Source: Gemmatimonadota bacterium
Lineage (GTDB): Bacteria > Latescibacterota > UBA2968 > UBA8231
Assembly (NCBI GenBank): GCA_009840005.1
Contig: VXOR01000083.1
Coordinates: forward strand, 20,948-84,947
Length of the DNA stretch: 64,000 nucleotides
Direction: 5' to 3'
Under the pieces are notes generated by a model. That model was given only the letters and a program-made list of their open reading frames with translations. It ran no database searches and had not been told where the DNA came from. Positions within the stretch are counted from its first letter, which is position 1; each line of letters begins with the position of its first letter. Made by a program: the position numbers and the translations under genes. Shown here one piece after another: positions 45,143 to 52,826 of this stretch.

Positions 45143-45378
45143 GCTTCCTCCTCGGCGTCAATCCAGTAGCGGCGGATCACAAAAGCCGTCCAAGCGGCCA
45201 ACAGCAGCACCGCCCCCAACGACACCGCCACCCACAGCGGAAAGCCCAGCACCAGCGGCCCCCGATACCCCTCGGGCCAGTACCAGGGAACGGCCACTGC
45301 ATAGAGCAGCAAATAGACGATCCAGATGTAGCCGACCTTGCGCGGCTCAGAGACGAGTTGTTCTTGAGAATCATTCAT
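45139..45378 (-). CDS. Small two-helix membrane protein coupled to the symporter (DUF3311/YhdT-like)
   Basis: The 79-residue protein has a polar N-terminus and two membrane helices (VGYIWIVYLLLYAVAVPWYW and LGFPLWVAVSLGAVLLLAAW), then a cytoplasmic acidic tail. Such proteins commonly precede SSS symporters (as yhdT before panF) and probably assist them. The ATG at 45378 is chosen; an in-frame start further up gives an unlikely 30-residue leader. The stop overlaps the symporter start as ATGA. Confidence 0.8.
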   Translation of the reverse strand: MNDSQEQLVSEPRKVGYIWIVYLLLYAVAVPWYWPEGYRGPLVLGFPLWVAVSLGAVLLLAAWTAFVIRRYWIDAEEEA

Positions 45379-45451
45379 AAGCAGCAAATCAAAGCGCAGA
45401 CACTGGAGTTGACAAGACCAAGTCCCTAGGTACACGACAGTAAAGCGGTAT

Positions 45452-45560
45452 GAGATACTTCGCTTCACTCAGTATGACAGTATGGGGCGTCATCACCTGT
45501 CATGCTGAGCCTTTCGGCTTCGCTCAAGATAAACTCCGCGAAGCGGAGTCGAAGCATCTC
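45452..45560. repeat. MITE-like intergenic element with inverted ends
   Basis: The left end GAGATACTTCGCTTCACTC-AGTATGACAG (45452-45480) is an imperfect inverted copy of the right end TGTCATGCTGAGC... GTCGAAGCATCTC (45499-45560). The right part also holds a perfect hairpin ACTCCGC-GAA-GCGGAGT (45533-45549). It sits in the 232-base gap upstream of the symporter operon and has no coding potential. Confidence 0.7.
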
Positions 45561-45610
45561 AACTCTCCCATGCCTAACGTCTTGGATATTGTCGCGTACT
45601 TAGCCAAGTC

Positions 45611-46786
45611 CTAAATCCTGTCAAAAGGCACTGTGCTCGCCCCCTGCGGCCGAGGTCCGGTGGGACGGATGGGCATGTTTGCAGGAGCCTGGTACTGCAC
45701 GTCCAAATGCGGCGTCTCCAGCCGTATATGGCCCTGGTGACGCGAATCCATCAGCGCGTCCAGACCGCCGCTTACCAGCAGGGTGCGCTCCACCGGGTAC
45801 TGCGGCTGGCCCGTGAGAAACATCTCCTCGATATTGAGGCCCAAGTAGCTGAAGTGGGGATAGGGCGGCCCGTGCAAGCGCAGGCCCGTGGCCTGTACCT
45901 CGCCGTTGACGCGAGCCGCGTACGACCATTCCTCGACGTACCCGTTCAACTGCAGCAGGGCGGCCTTGAAACCATCCCTGTATTCCAGCAGAAAGGCCGC
46001 TGGATTTTCGCAGGCCTCCTCCATAGGTTCGGCCGAGGTTTTGCCCGCGGCCGCAGCCGCGGCGGCCAACTCGCGTGACCACAGGCCGTCGGCCCCGGCC
46101 TGCCACACGGCCTCGCCCTCCAAACACTGCACGGCCGCCAGACCTGTCTCACCGCCCCGACGCCGCTCGACCATGGCCTGCAGGCCCTCAAAGCCGTGAT
46201 AGCCGTAGGACTCAATGCCGCCAAAGCTGAGCATGAGGGCGTCTTCGATGGGGGCATCCCGCTCGTGTTCGAGCCAAGGGTCGCGCCATCCCAGGGGTAC
46301 GGAAGAGCCAGCCATAAAGGGGACGTTCAGTTCCACTGCCCGGTCGTACATCCACTTGGCGTCGCACCAGTTGTAGGACAGGTGCTTGTCACTGAACACC
46401 GGCACCGAGCGGCCGGAGGTGGCCATAACGCCGCAGATCTGTTCAAAGAAAAAGCGCCGGGGATACAAGTGCTGGCCCTTCTCGTTGAAGGCGTACGCGC
46501 CGTGTTCGCCAATGGAAATCACACCATCGACGGCCAACTTGTCGCCCCCCAGACACAGCGCCGCGGGGATACTCTGGTACACGGGAATATCGTATTCTTT
46601 GGATACTTGTAGGCCGATATCATTGTCGGGTATCTGGTCCAAGTACATGGAGGCGATATCCACCTGCGGCTCCTGCATGCCCTCGTCCGTGGGAAAACCC
46701 TTGATGAACTTGCCGACAATGACATCGGCGTGCGCCGGGACGCGATATTCAGTGATAATAGCGGCGATCTTTTTGCGCTGGGCCAT
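45611..46786 (-). CDS. Conserved protein of unknown function (Planctomycetes/Latescibacteria-type family)
   Basis: The 391-residue cytoplasmic protein begins KKIAAIITEYRVPAHADVIV and contains GVISIGEHGAYAFNEKGQ, SVPVFSDKHLSY, MYDRAVELNVPFMAGSSVPL. These blocks recur, from memory, in a family from Planctomycetes and relatives with no assigned reaction. The N-terminus resembles a nucleotide or sugar-binding Rossmann half. It stands alone, divergent from a Gfo/Idh gene. A metal- or sugar-linked enzyme is possible but not shown. Confidence 0.7.
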   Translation of the reverse strand: MAQRKKIAAIITEYRVPAHADVIVGKFIKGFPTDEGMQEPQVDIASMYLDQIPDNDIGLQVSKEYDIPVYQSIPAALCLGGDKLAVDGVISIGEHGAYAFNEKGQHLYPRRFFFEQICGVMATSGRSVPVFSDKHLSYNWCDAKWMYDRAVELNVPFMAGSSVPLGWRDPWLEHERDAPIEDALMLSFGGIESYGYHGFEGLQAMVERRRGGETGLAAVQCLEGEAVWQAGADGLWSRELAAAAAAAGKTSAEPMEEACENPAAFLLEYRDGFKAALLQLNGYVEEWSYAARVNGEVQATGLRLHGPPYPHFSYLGLNIEEMFLTGQPQYPVERTLLVSGGLDALMDSRHQGHIRLETPHLDVQYQAPANMPIRPTGPRPQGASTVPFDRI

Positions 46787-46982
46787 GGCTGCCTCTCTTT
46801 TGTTGGTGTTGGATTGTCTCCATTTAGTTGTTGGATCAAGATAGTATCCCGGCGGCAGTCCGCAATCGCATTGGGAACTCTGGCCGCCTCTCTACAAAAC
46901 CGGCCGCATTTACTTCGTTGGGCTATTTGCTCTATATATAGCCGTTAAAACCACATAACATTAGGCCGCAGGAGGTTCTTCA

Positions 46983-47981
46983 ATGACCAGTTCACAACCC
47001 ATCAAATGGGGCATTCTCAGCACCGCCAGAATTGGCGTCACCGCCTTCATCCCCTCGGCCCGCGCCACGCCCGGTGCCCAAGTCCATGCCGTGGCCAGCC
47101 GCAGCCAAGCCACCGCCGACGCCTTTGCCCGAGAACATGATATTCTCGTGGCCCTGGGCAGTTACCAAGCCCTGCTCGACCACCCGGACATCGACGCGAT
47201 CTATATCTCGCTGCCCAATTCGCTGCATGCCGAATGGACCATCAAGGCCGCCGAGGCGGGCAAACACGTCTTTTGCGAAAAACCCCTAGCCGTCACCGCA
47301 GCCGAGGGCCGGCAAATGGTCGAGGCTTGCCGCAAGGCCGACGTGCTGCTCTTTGAGGCTTTTGTCTTCATGCACCATCCCCAAAGTCGCCGCCTCAGGG
47401 AAATCATCGCGGCGGGCGAGATCGGCACCCTGCGCCACATTAACGCCGGCATGACCTTCGTCGTCAACGACCCCAGCAACATCCGCCTGATTAAAGCGCT
47501 GGGCGGCGGCAGCATTTACGACGGCGGCGTGTACCCCATCACCTTTTCGCGCTTCATCGCCGGCACCGACCCGGTTAGCGTCCAAGCACACATGCGCTTT
47601 GACGCGCAAGCCGGGGTCGATGTGGCCACTTCGCTCATCCTCGAATACCCCGACGGCCTTACCGCGACCTTGTACTGCAGCTTCGAGGGCCGCGGCGGTG
47701 CTCATGCCCTTATCACGGGCGATCAGGGCCGACTGGTTGTACCCGCTCCATACCATCCCGGCGCAGAGAGCAGTTTTGACGTGGTCATCGGCTCCGATGA
47801 GAGCCGTAGCGAGACTTTCCAGACCGGCACGCCACCTTTCCAGCCGGCTATCGACTTTTTCCAGCAATGTATGCGCGGAGAAGAGACCCCCGCCTATATG
47901 GCCGACCATGCCGACAGCACGCTCAGAGTGGTCGAGGCGGCTTTTGAATCGGCCCGCAGCGGGCGGCGGGTGGAGTTATAG
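46983..47981 (+). CDS. Gfo/Idh/MocA family oxidoreductase
   Basis: The 332-residue protein has WGILSTARIG as the NAD(P) loop, the FCEKPLAV motif with catalytic Lys near 101 and the C-terminal GGGSIYDGGVYPITFSRF. It is closer to the dimeric dihydrodiol / glucose-fructose-type branch than the other two in this window. AGGAGG lies before ATG 46983. It is divergent from the unknown gene at 46786, with 196 bases between. Confidence 0.92.
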   Translation: MTSSQPIKWGILSTARIGVTAFIPSARATPGAQVHAVASRSQATADAFAREHDILVALGSYQALLDHPDIDAIYISLPNSLHAEWTIKAAEAGKHVFCEKPLAVTAAEGRQMVEACRKADVLLFEAFVFMHHPQSRRLREIIAAGEIGTLRHINAGMTFVVNDPSNIRLIKALGGGSIYDGGVYPITFSRFIAGTDPVSVQAHMRFDAQAGVDVATSLILEYPDGLTATLYCSFEGRGGAHALITGDQGRLVVPAPYHPGAESSFDVVIGSDESRSETFQTGTPPFQPAIDFFQQCMRGEETPAYMADHADSTLRVVEAAFESARSGRRVEL

Positions 47982-48026
47982 AAAATACTGAAGTTGGAAC
48001 GCAGAAACACCGACTAGGTAGGAAAT

Positions 48027-48575
48027 TTAGAATAGATCGCCGATATTCAGCGTGAAGCCCTGTAAGGCCGGCGAAGTCAAGGTTGCTCCCTCTCCGTAGG
48101 TATCCACGACCTCGTATCCGCGCTCGCTGAGCAGCAGAATCGTTATGTTTTTTGCGGTAGTGTCCACCATCCAGTACTCCTTCACCCCGTGATTGGCATA
48201 TAGCGCACGCTTGAACGTCTTATCGCGTTCGGCTGTGGAGGGGGATAGGATTTCGACGACCAAGTCCGGCGCGCCCTGAATGTTCGCTGGGGTGATGATG
48301 TGGCTGCGCTCATTGGAGACGAACAGTAGATCGGGCTGTACCACGTCAACATCCGACAGCACCACATCAAAAGGCGCAAAATAGACCCGCCCCAAGCTAC
48401 TCTCATACGCGAATTGAACCAATTTCCATCCTAGCAGTGCGGAAACGCTCTGGTGACGTTCTCCAGGTGCAGGGGTCATAACTAACTCTCCGTCCAGAAG
48501 CTCATAGCGCTTGTCTTCCGGCGCATTCAGGTAGTCTTCGTAGGTAAACTTGACTATGGGATTAGGGATAGCCAT
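48027..48575 (-). CDS. Uma2-family (DUF820) endonuclease-like protein
   Basis: The 182-residue protein starts at ATG 48575 behind GAGAGG. It has the Uma2 restriction-endonuclease-like core: RYELLDGELVM, VVQPDLLFVS and PDLVVEILSPST with the D and E/K of the PD-(D/E)XK site. These proteins are very numerous in cyanobacteria and some other phyla; their role is uncertain, but defence or mobile-element links are common. It marks the left edge of the defence island. Confidence 0.87.
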   Translation of the reverse strand: MAIPNPIVKFTYEDYLNAPEDKRYELLDGELVMTPAPGERHQSVSALLGWKLVQFAYESSLGRVYFAPFDVVLSDVDVVQPDLLFVSNERSHIITPANIQGAPDLVVEILSPSTAERDKTFKRALYANHGVKEYWMVDTTAKNITILLLSERGYEVVDTYGEGATLTSPALQGFTLNIGDLF

Positions 48576-48733
48576 GGTTGCCGTCCTCTCTCTGGCGATG
48601 CGTTGCTTGGGGGGCACGGGCTTGAGTCCAACGCGAAATTCCGCACGGTCCAAATCTGCTTGCGTCACTTTGGGATACCATCCCGATAATCAGACTTTGG
48701 TGAAGAAGAGCCAAAAAGCATGTCGAGCGATCT

Positions 48734-49177
48734 TTAACTCGGTTTTCCCAAAGCTCGCAAAACCGCATGAGGTTCGCGAGCCGCCACATGCAGCAATACC
48801 CGTGCTGGCCCTTTAGGAGTCCGATCCCCTCGCTCCCAGTGACGCAGGGTGCTGAGGCTAACACCAAATGCGGCGGCAAAGGCCGTTTGCGTCATCCCGA
48901 CTTGCTGCCGGATGGCTTTCACATCGATGGTCTTTGGAGGATGCACGACCGCCTGATTTGGCTGACCTGCCGCGTGCTCGATTGCTTCAGTCAATCCTTG
49001 TTTGATACTCGTCGCTAGCTGATTCATATCTTTGGCGCGATTGATTATATCCAAGGCATGGACTATAAAGGCGGGATCATCTACAGCTTCCTCAAGACAT
49101 GCTTCCAAGTATAATTGTATATCTTCTTCCGTCTTGAGGTACTCTGCTGAATCCCAGCGAGTAGTATTGATAGTCAT
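48734..49177 (-). CDS. Composite antitoxin: addiction-antidote N-terminus fused to an HTH (NadS/YgiT-type) C-terminus
   Basis: The 147-residue protein has an N-terminal addiction-module antidote segment (TRWDSAEYLKTEEDIQLYLE, ... INRAKDMNQLA) that usually continues into its own short HTH. Here it changes near residue 55 to IKQGLTEAIEHAAG and then an HTH (AIRQQVGMTQTAFAAAFGVS, LRHWERGDRTPKGPARVL) typical of a different antitoxin family. It starts 3 bases after the toxin stop. It probably inhibits the toxin by its N-terminus and binds the operator by the C-terminus. Confidence 0.8.
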   Translation of the reverse strand: MTINTTRWDSAEYLKTEEDIQLYLEACLEEAVDDPAFIVHALDIINRAKDMNQLATSIKQGLTEAIEHAAGQPNQAVVHPPKTIDVKAIRQQVGMTQTAFAAAFGVSLSTLRHWERGDRTPKGPARVLLHVAAREPHAVLRALGKPS

Positions 49178-49180
49178 AAC

Positions 49181-49474
49181 TCAGGTCTCCAATTGCTTGG
49201 CCATCTCTTTGGCTTTGACAATATCTGAATTTTGGGTGCTCTTGGCACCTCCAGATAAGAGAATAATAACTACTGAGTCACGCTTCACGAAATAGACTCT
49301 GTAGCCAGGGCCATAAAAAATACGTAATTCGCTAACCCCTTCTCCAACTGGAGCTACATCACCAAAATGCCCCAATTCTAAGCGATCAATCCGAGCTTGA
49401 ATGCGAGCCTTTGCCCTGCGATCTCTTAAACTGTTAAACCAATTGGCCAATACCTCTGTTTTGCGAATCTCCAT
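49181..49474 (-). CDS. RelE-superfamily toxin (addiction module killer type)
   Basis: The 97-residue protein has TEVLANWFNSLRDRRAKARI, GVSELRIFYGPGYRVYF and LLSGGAKSTQNSDIVKAKEM, the standard layout of PF05973-type killers related to HigB. It would cleave mRNA on ribosomes. The gene order is toxin then antitoxin. ATG 49474 is chosen because it gives the family length; the in-frame extension to 49573 runs into a truncated antitoxin gene. Confidence 0.88.
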   Translation of the reverse strand: MEIRKTEVLANWFNSLRDRRAKARIQARIDRLELGHFGDVAPVGEGVSELRIFYGPGYRVYFVKRDSVVIILLSGGAKSTQNSDIVKAKEMAKQLET

Positions 49475-49482
49475 CGCTATGA

Positions 49483-49683
49483 TCAGCTTAGGCCCCGCTG
49501 TTCGGTAGCCAATAAATCGCAGCGGAATTGCCGGATTTGTTCCGGTGCCAACGCTTCGACCAGCGTCAGGCACCTCTCGTCGAACGTCTTCATGGTCACT
49601 TTGTTCAGGACGCCCGCCTCGTGAAGCCCAAGGGCGGTCTCATGTACTGCCGCTAGTATCTCGCTTTTATACTGTTTACGCAT
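49483..49683 (-). pseudogene. Truncated HigA/NadS-like antitoxin remnant
   Basis: The 66-residue frame begins RKQYKSEILAAVHETALGLHEAGVLNKVTMKTFDERCLT and ALAPEQIRQ, the N-terminus of an antitoxin that normally continues with an HTH of about 40 residues (LREREHVSQAVFARYL type). After EQIRQ it reads into unrelated FRCDLLATEQRGLS and stops, so the DNA-binding half is missing. The remnant overlaps the end of a decayed toxin by 8 bases. Confidence 0.7.
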
Positions 49684-49785
49684 CGCAGATAACCTCTGTG
49701 ATCGCTCCGTTTTCCATCGCTGCTTTCAGCTATTTATTGTCGAGGATAAGCATCTCGCTGGCAAGTCCCGTAAAGCCGGCTACTC
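49676..49785 (-). pseudogene. Decayed RelE-family toxin tail with in-frame stop
   Basis: The minus-strand frame reads GLASEMLILDNK, then TAG, then LKAAMENGAITEVICDA and TAA. This matches the end of a RelE-type toxin whose Gln codon became a stop. The TAA overlaps the antitoxin start as ATGCGTAA, the usual arrangement. The upstream part of the toxin is not recognisable, so the gene was also truncated at its 5' side. The upstream boundary is approximate. Confidence 0.55.
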
Positions 49786-49952
49786 GTCCTTCTAGATGTT
49801 GGCCCGGTCTCCTTGGCCTTGAGCAAACCAAGCACCGTTTCCACTGTGAGGACGGCCAATGACGCAGGTCAGCCGTAGAGCCATCTTGATGTTTGATTGG
49901 GAAACGACTATACTTATGTTCAGTTATAGTCTTGGTTACGTAGAGGTCTCTC

Positions 49953-50834
49953 ATGTCTCGCAAAAGCACTATCGAGTGGACTAACACCACTTGGAATCCG
50001 GTTACCGGCTGCACGAAGGTTAGCGCTGGCTGCGACCATTGCTATGCCGAGCGCCTTTCTGAGCGTTTTCGTGGCGTCGAGGGACACCCTTTCGAGTCGG
50101 GCTTTGATCTGACCCTTCGCCCCAAACGCCTCGAACAACCCATGCAGTGGCGGCGTCCACAACTCATCTTCGTCAATTCGATGAGCGATCTCTTCCACAA
50201 GGACATTCCCACCGAGTACATTGAGCGCGTATTCGACACCATGGAGCGCGCCGATTGGCACGTCTATCAGGTGCTTACCAAGCGCAGTTCGCTGATGCGC
50301 CGTTTCGTCCAAGAGCGCTACCCTTCGACTGGTGCTTCGACTGGCCCTTCGACAAGCTCAGGGCACCGCTCAGGGCATCGCCGGGGCCAAGCGGCTCCTC
50401 CGCACATCTGGCTCGGCGTGTCCGTCGAAAACAACGCGGCTTTGACGCGCCTCCGGCACCTGCAACAGACCAATGCCTCTGTGCGTTTCGTTGTCGCTGA
50501 CCATCCGGTCGCGGTCTTCGACTCCTTCGAGCCGTTGCTCGGTCCAATCGGCGCGGTGGACTTGGAGGATATTCATTGGGTAATCGTTGGAGGAGAGAGT
50601 GGGCCGGGAGCGCGTCCGATGCGAGCAGAATGGGTGCGGGCCTTGCGCGACCAGTGTCAGGCCCAGCGCGTCGCCTTTTTCTTTAAGCAATGGGGCGGGC
50701 GCACACCTAAAGCGGGTGGGAATACGCTCGATGGACGGCAGTGGTTGGAATATCCAGAGGTTGAGACAGGTCAGGGGCTTGGTGGGCTGTTACAGGCTAT
50801 ATCTTCTCCACTCCTATACAACTATTCTCAGTAA
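49953..50834 (+). CDS. Phage Gp37/Gp68-family (DUF5131) protein
   Basis: The 293-residue protein begins KSTIEWTNTTWNPVTGCTKV with Cys20-x6-Cys27-x2-Cys30 (GCDHCYAERL), then FVNSMSDLFH, HVYQVLTKR, IVGGESGPGARPM and FFKQWGG. This is the Gp37/Gp68 pattern, often paired with a three-Cys-motif partner (TcmP), which is absent here. The family may bind an Fe-S cluster; the role is unknown. A palindromic repeat adds about 22 residues (PSTGASTGPSTSSG...) in frame near residue 125. Confidence 0.85.
   Translation: MSRKSTIEWTNTTWNPVTGCTKVSAGCDHCYAERLSERFRGVEGHPFESGFDLTLRPKRLEQPMQWRRPQLIFVNSMSDLFHKDIPTEYIERVFDTMERADWHVYQVLTKRSSLMRRFVQERYPSTGASTGPSTSSGHRSGHRRGQAAPPHIWLGVSVENNAALTRLRHLQQTNASVRFVVADHPVAVFDSFEPLLGPIGAVDLEDIHWVIVGGESGPGARPMRAEWVRALRDQCQAQRVAFFFKQWGGRTPKAGGNTLDGRQWLEYPEVETGQGLGGLLQAISSPLLYNYSQ
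50322..50385. repeat. REP-like palindrome inserted in frame in the Gp37/Gp68 gene
   Basis: Three degenerate copies of CTTCGACTGG / CTTCGACAAG run from 50324, followed by CTCAGGGCACCG-CTCAGGGCATCG. The block encodes a Ser/Thr/Gly/His/Arg-rich segment not expected in the family and shares its core with the element at 32631. Confidence 0.7.
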
Positions 50835-50854
50835 AGAATTTATCACTGAAATGC

Positions 50855-52471
50855 TTATGATGTATTGCTCAGATAATTAAAGTGTTCGGCAATGGCATCC
50901 AATTTTTCGACCACTTCCGGGTGAATTTCCTCTTTTGTCATCTGTGCTGCAATCTGGTAATAGTCGGTTTCTTTGACATCTAATCCCGCTGCATTCAATA
51001 TGTTGGTAAGAACATTTTTTGCTTTGGTCCCTTGTAGATAATCGGATAATTCAAAAGGATTTTCGTAGAGTGCTGGGGGCAATTGCCTCCCCATGTAGGC
51101 CACTGCCTTGTCTGCCGCCTGCTGTCCACCGATACTTTCCACGAAACGAGCTATGGCTTGAGGGTAAATTAAATAACTTTCAATTTCGTACCTGTTCCAG
51201 TATAAGCGCTTCATGCCTTCAGGGAGAGTAGATGTATGACTGTGATCTTTGTTATCGCCGTCGCACAACTCCACCCCACAGAAGTTGGGAACGACCAACC
51301 GCATAGCAGAAAAATGTCTTACTGCAGACCATTCTTTTTCGGCGGTTTCCCACTCAAACGGTTTTTCCAAAAATAGCAACAGAGGATGTTCCCAAATACG
51401 TGCCCATGCCTTCAATATAGGAATGTCCGTGGGGCCTTCGATGTACAAAATTCCCGGCTCGGTCTCCGCAAGCATAATTTCTGTATTTTCCAGATACAAG
51501 GTCTCCGGCAATTTTTGCTTGTTGTTGACCTTCCGCAGTTCACCGGCTAACAAGCGTAGGTCATCTTGTTCAGCAGCATCGATTAGTCGCTCCGAATGCG
51601 TAGCAATAATTAGTTGAGATCTGTTTTGGCGGGCATGTTCGCGCAAATTACGGTACATTTTGTCCTGTAACAAAATATGAAGATGTGCGTCTGGTTCGTC
51701 GATTAGCACAACCGATGCTTTGTTGTGCAGCAGGGCGGCGTGAACCAGCAACACCTGCAGGAAACCACTTGCCGCGCTACTCAGATCGTAAGAGATGTCT
51801 TGTTCTGAGTGTCGGTAACTGGCGAGTATGCCCGGTGCCTTGCTTGGAAACGATAACTCGTACCCAAAAAAAGAGCGGACGACCTCCTGTAACGTCTGCC
51901 ACTTTTGAGTGTCCTGACTGATGGCAAGTAGCAGATTGCGCAAGATACTGCCGGCTTGTGCCCGAGCGAGTCGCTCTGGGATCACTACCGAGTCAAAAGG
52001 TGGCTCTGTAATGTTTAGCCCTGAGAGAGGAGGAACATATACAGATATGAGAGATTCATTAATGTATTGCTCTATATCGTTCTCATTCACAGCTTTTGCT
52101 GGCCGAATAACGGCTAATTCTTGTTCCTTATAGAGGATCTCAAAGCCGATGGTCCATTGATCTGTGTATAGCCATAAGGAAGCAGGGCGCTGAACATTTT
52201 TACTTGTCCACAAATGATCGAAATCTGCTAAAGGTACCGAGTAAAATTTTAACAAGTTAAGGCTGGTGCTTGGATAGTTCCCGTCTCCCTCTCGTACTAG
52301 GTCGGGATTATTGTTCGACCATTGGAAGGCAAGTTCCGACCAAGCGGCGATAGCTTGGAGCAGCGTCGTTTTGCCAGAGTTGTTAGGCCCTGCAATGACG
52401 AGGTGGTCTTGTAGTTCAAACTCTAGGTGTTCAAATTTTTTAAAATTCTTGATAATTACCTTGTTAATCAT
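50855..52471 (-). CDS. OLD-like AAA ATPase with TOPRIM-type C-terminal domain
   Basis: The 538-residue protein has VIIKNFKKFEHLEFEL, Walker A GPNNSGKTT, the ABC signature region SSAASGFLQVLLVHAALL, Walker B VVLIDEPDAHLH and the H-loop IIATHSERL. The C-terminal part starts GILYIEGPTDIPILKAW, with LCDGDNKDH, as in TOPRIM nucleases of OLD proteins. Relatives (OLD, Gabija GajA) cut DNA in phage defence. ATG 52471 overlaps the DUF6527 gene by 8 bases, so it is the fifth gene of the ubiquitin-like operon. Confidence 0.88.
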   Translation of the reverse strand: MINKVIIKNFKKFEHLEFELQDHLVIAGPNNSGKTTLLQAIAAWSELAFQWSNNNPDLVREGDGNYPSTSLNLLKFYSVPLADFDHLWTSKNVQRPASLWLYTDQWTIGFEILYKEQELAVIRPAKAVNENDIEQYINESLISVYVPPLSGLNITEPPFDSVVIPERLARAQAGSILRNLLLAISQDTQKWQTLQEVVRSFFGYELSFPSKAPGILASYRHSEQDISYDLSSAASGFLQVLLVHAALLHNKASVVLIDEPDAHLHILLQDKMYRNLREHARQNRSQLIIATHSERLIDAAEQDDLRLLAGELRKVNNKQKLPETLYLENTEIMLAETEPGILYIEGPTDIPILKAWARIWEHPLLLFLEKPFEWETAEKEWSAVRHFSAMRLVVPNFCGVELCDGDNKDHSHTSTLPEGMKRLYWNRYEIESYLIYPQAIARFVESIGGQQAADKAVAYMGRQLPPALYENPFELSDYLQGTKAKNVLTNILNAAGLDVKETDYYQIAAQMTKEEIHPEVVEKLDAIAEHFNYLSNTS

Positions 52472-52826
52472 ATTTGTTCGCCTCCGGCACAAAAAGAGGG
52501 GGCCTTTCGCTCCAGACAATGCACCCTTTTCGTATCCAATAGTGGCAACGACAAGGCAAGCCGGTCACGTGAACTGAGGGTGCCAGCGAAATATGTCCAT
52601 CCACATGTTCTGTTATGTGCCACCGTTTGTCAACCTGGGGTGACACATCCAAGTGTATGACCTGTCGGCATGCCTTGCGAGGACAGACAATTGCCGCATA
52701 AAACGGATTTTTGCGTCCTCCAATGATGTACACCGTATTTTCTTGGGGATCGTCTGGCAAGTCCTCTACCCACTCAGTGCTGTAGGGACGGAAACGCGCC
52801 CAGATATTGAAAATCCATCTAAACAT
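52464..52826 (-). CDS. DUF6527 (BubE-like) protein of the ubiquitin-like operon
   Basis: The 120-residue protein has ENTVYIIGGRKNPFYAAIVC, CRQVIHLDV and the diagnostic VTGLPCRCHYWIRKGCIVWS. DUF6527 genes accompany bacterial multi-ubiquitin operons and, as I recall, have been named BubE and given a peptidase-type role. Conserved Cys and His could make a metal or catalytic site. It overlaps the JAB-E1 end by 8 bases and the ATPase start by 8. Assignment rests on motif and context. Confidence 0.82.
   Translation of the reverse strand: MFRWIFNIWARFRPYSTEWVEDLPDDPQENTVYIIGGRKNPFYAAIVCPRKACRQVIHLDVSPQVDKRWHITEHVDGHISLAPSVHVTGLPCRCHYWIRKGCIVWSERPPLFVPEANKYD

Noticed and set aside
49730..50014. A 94-residue minus-strand gene overlapping the Gp37/Gp68 start
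   Set aside because: Only its last dozen residues look like a RelE toxin; the rest is shadow and intergenic sequence, so it is treated as part of a decayed toxin.
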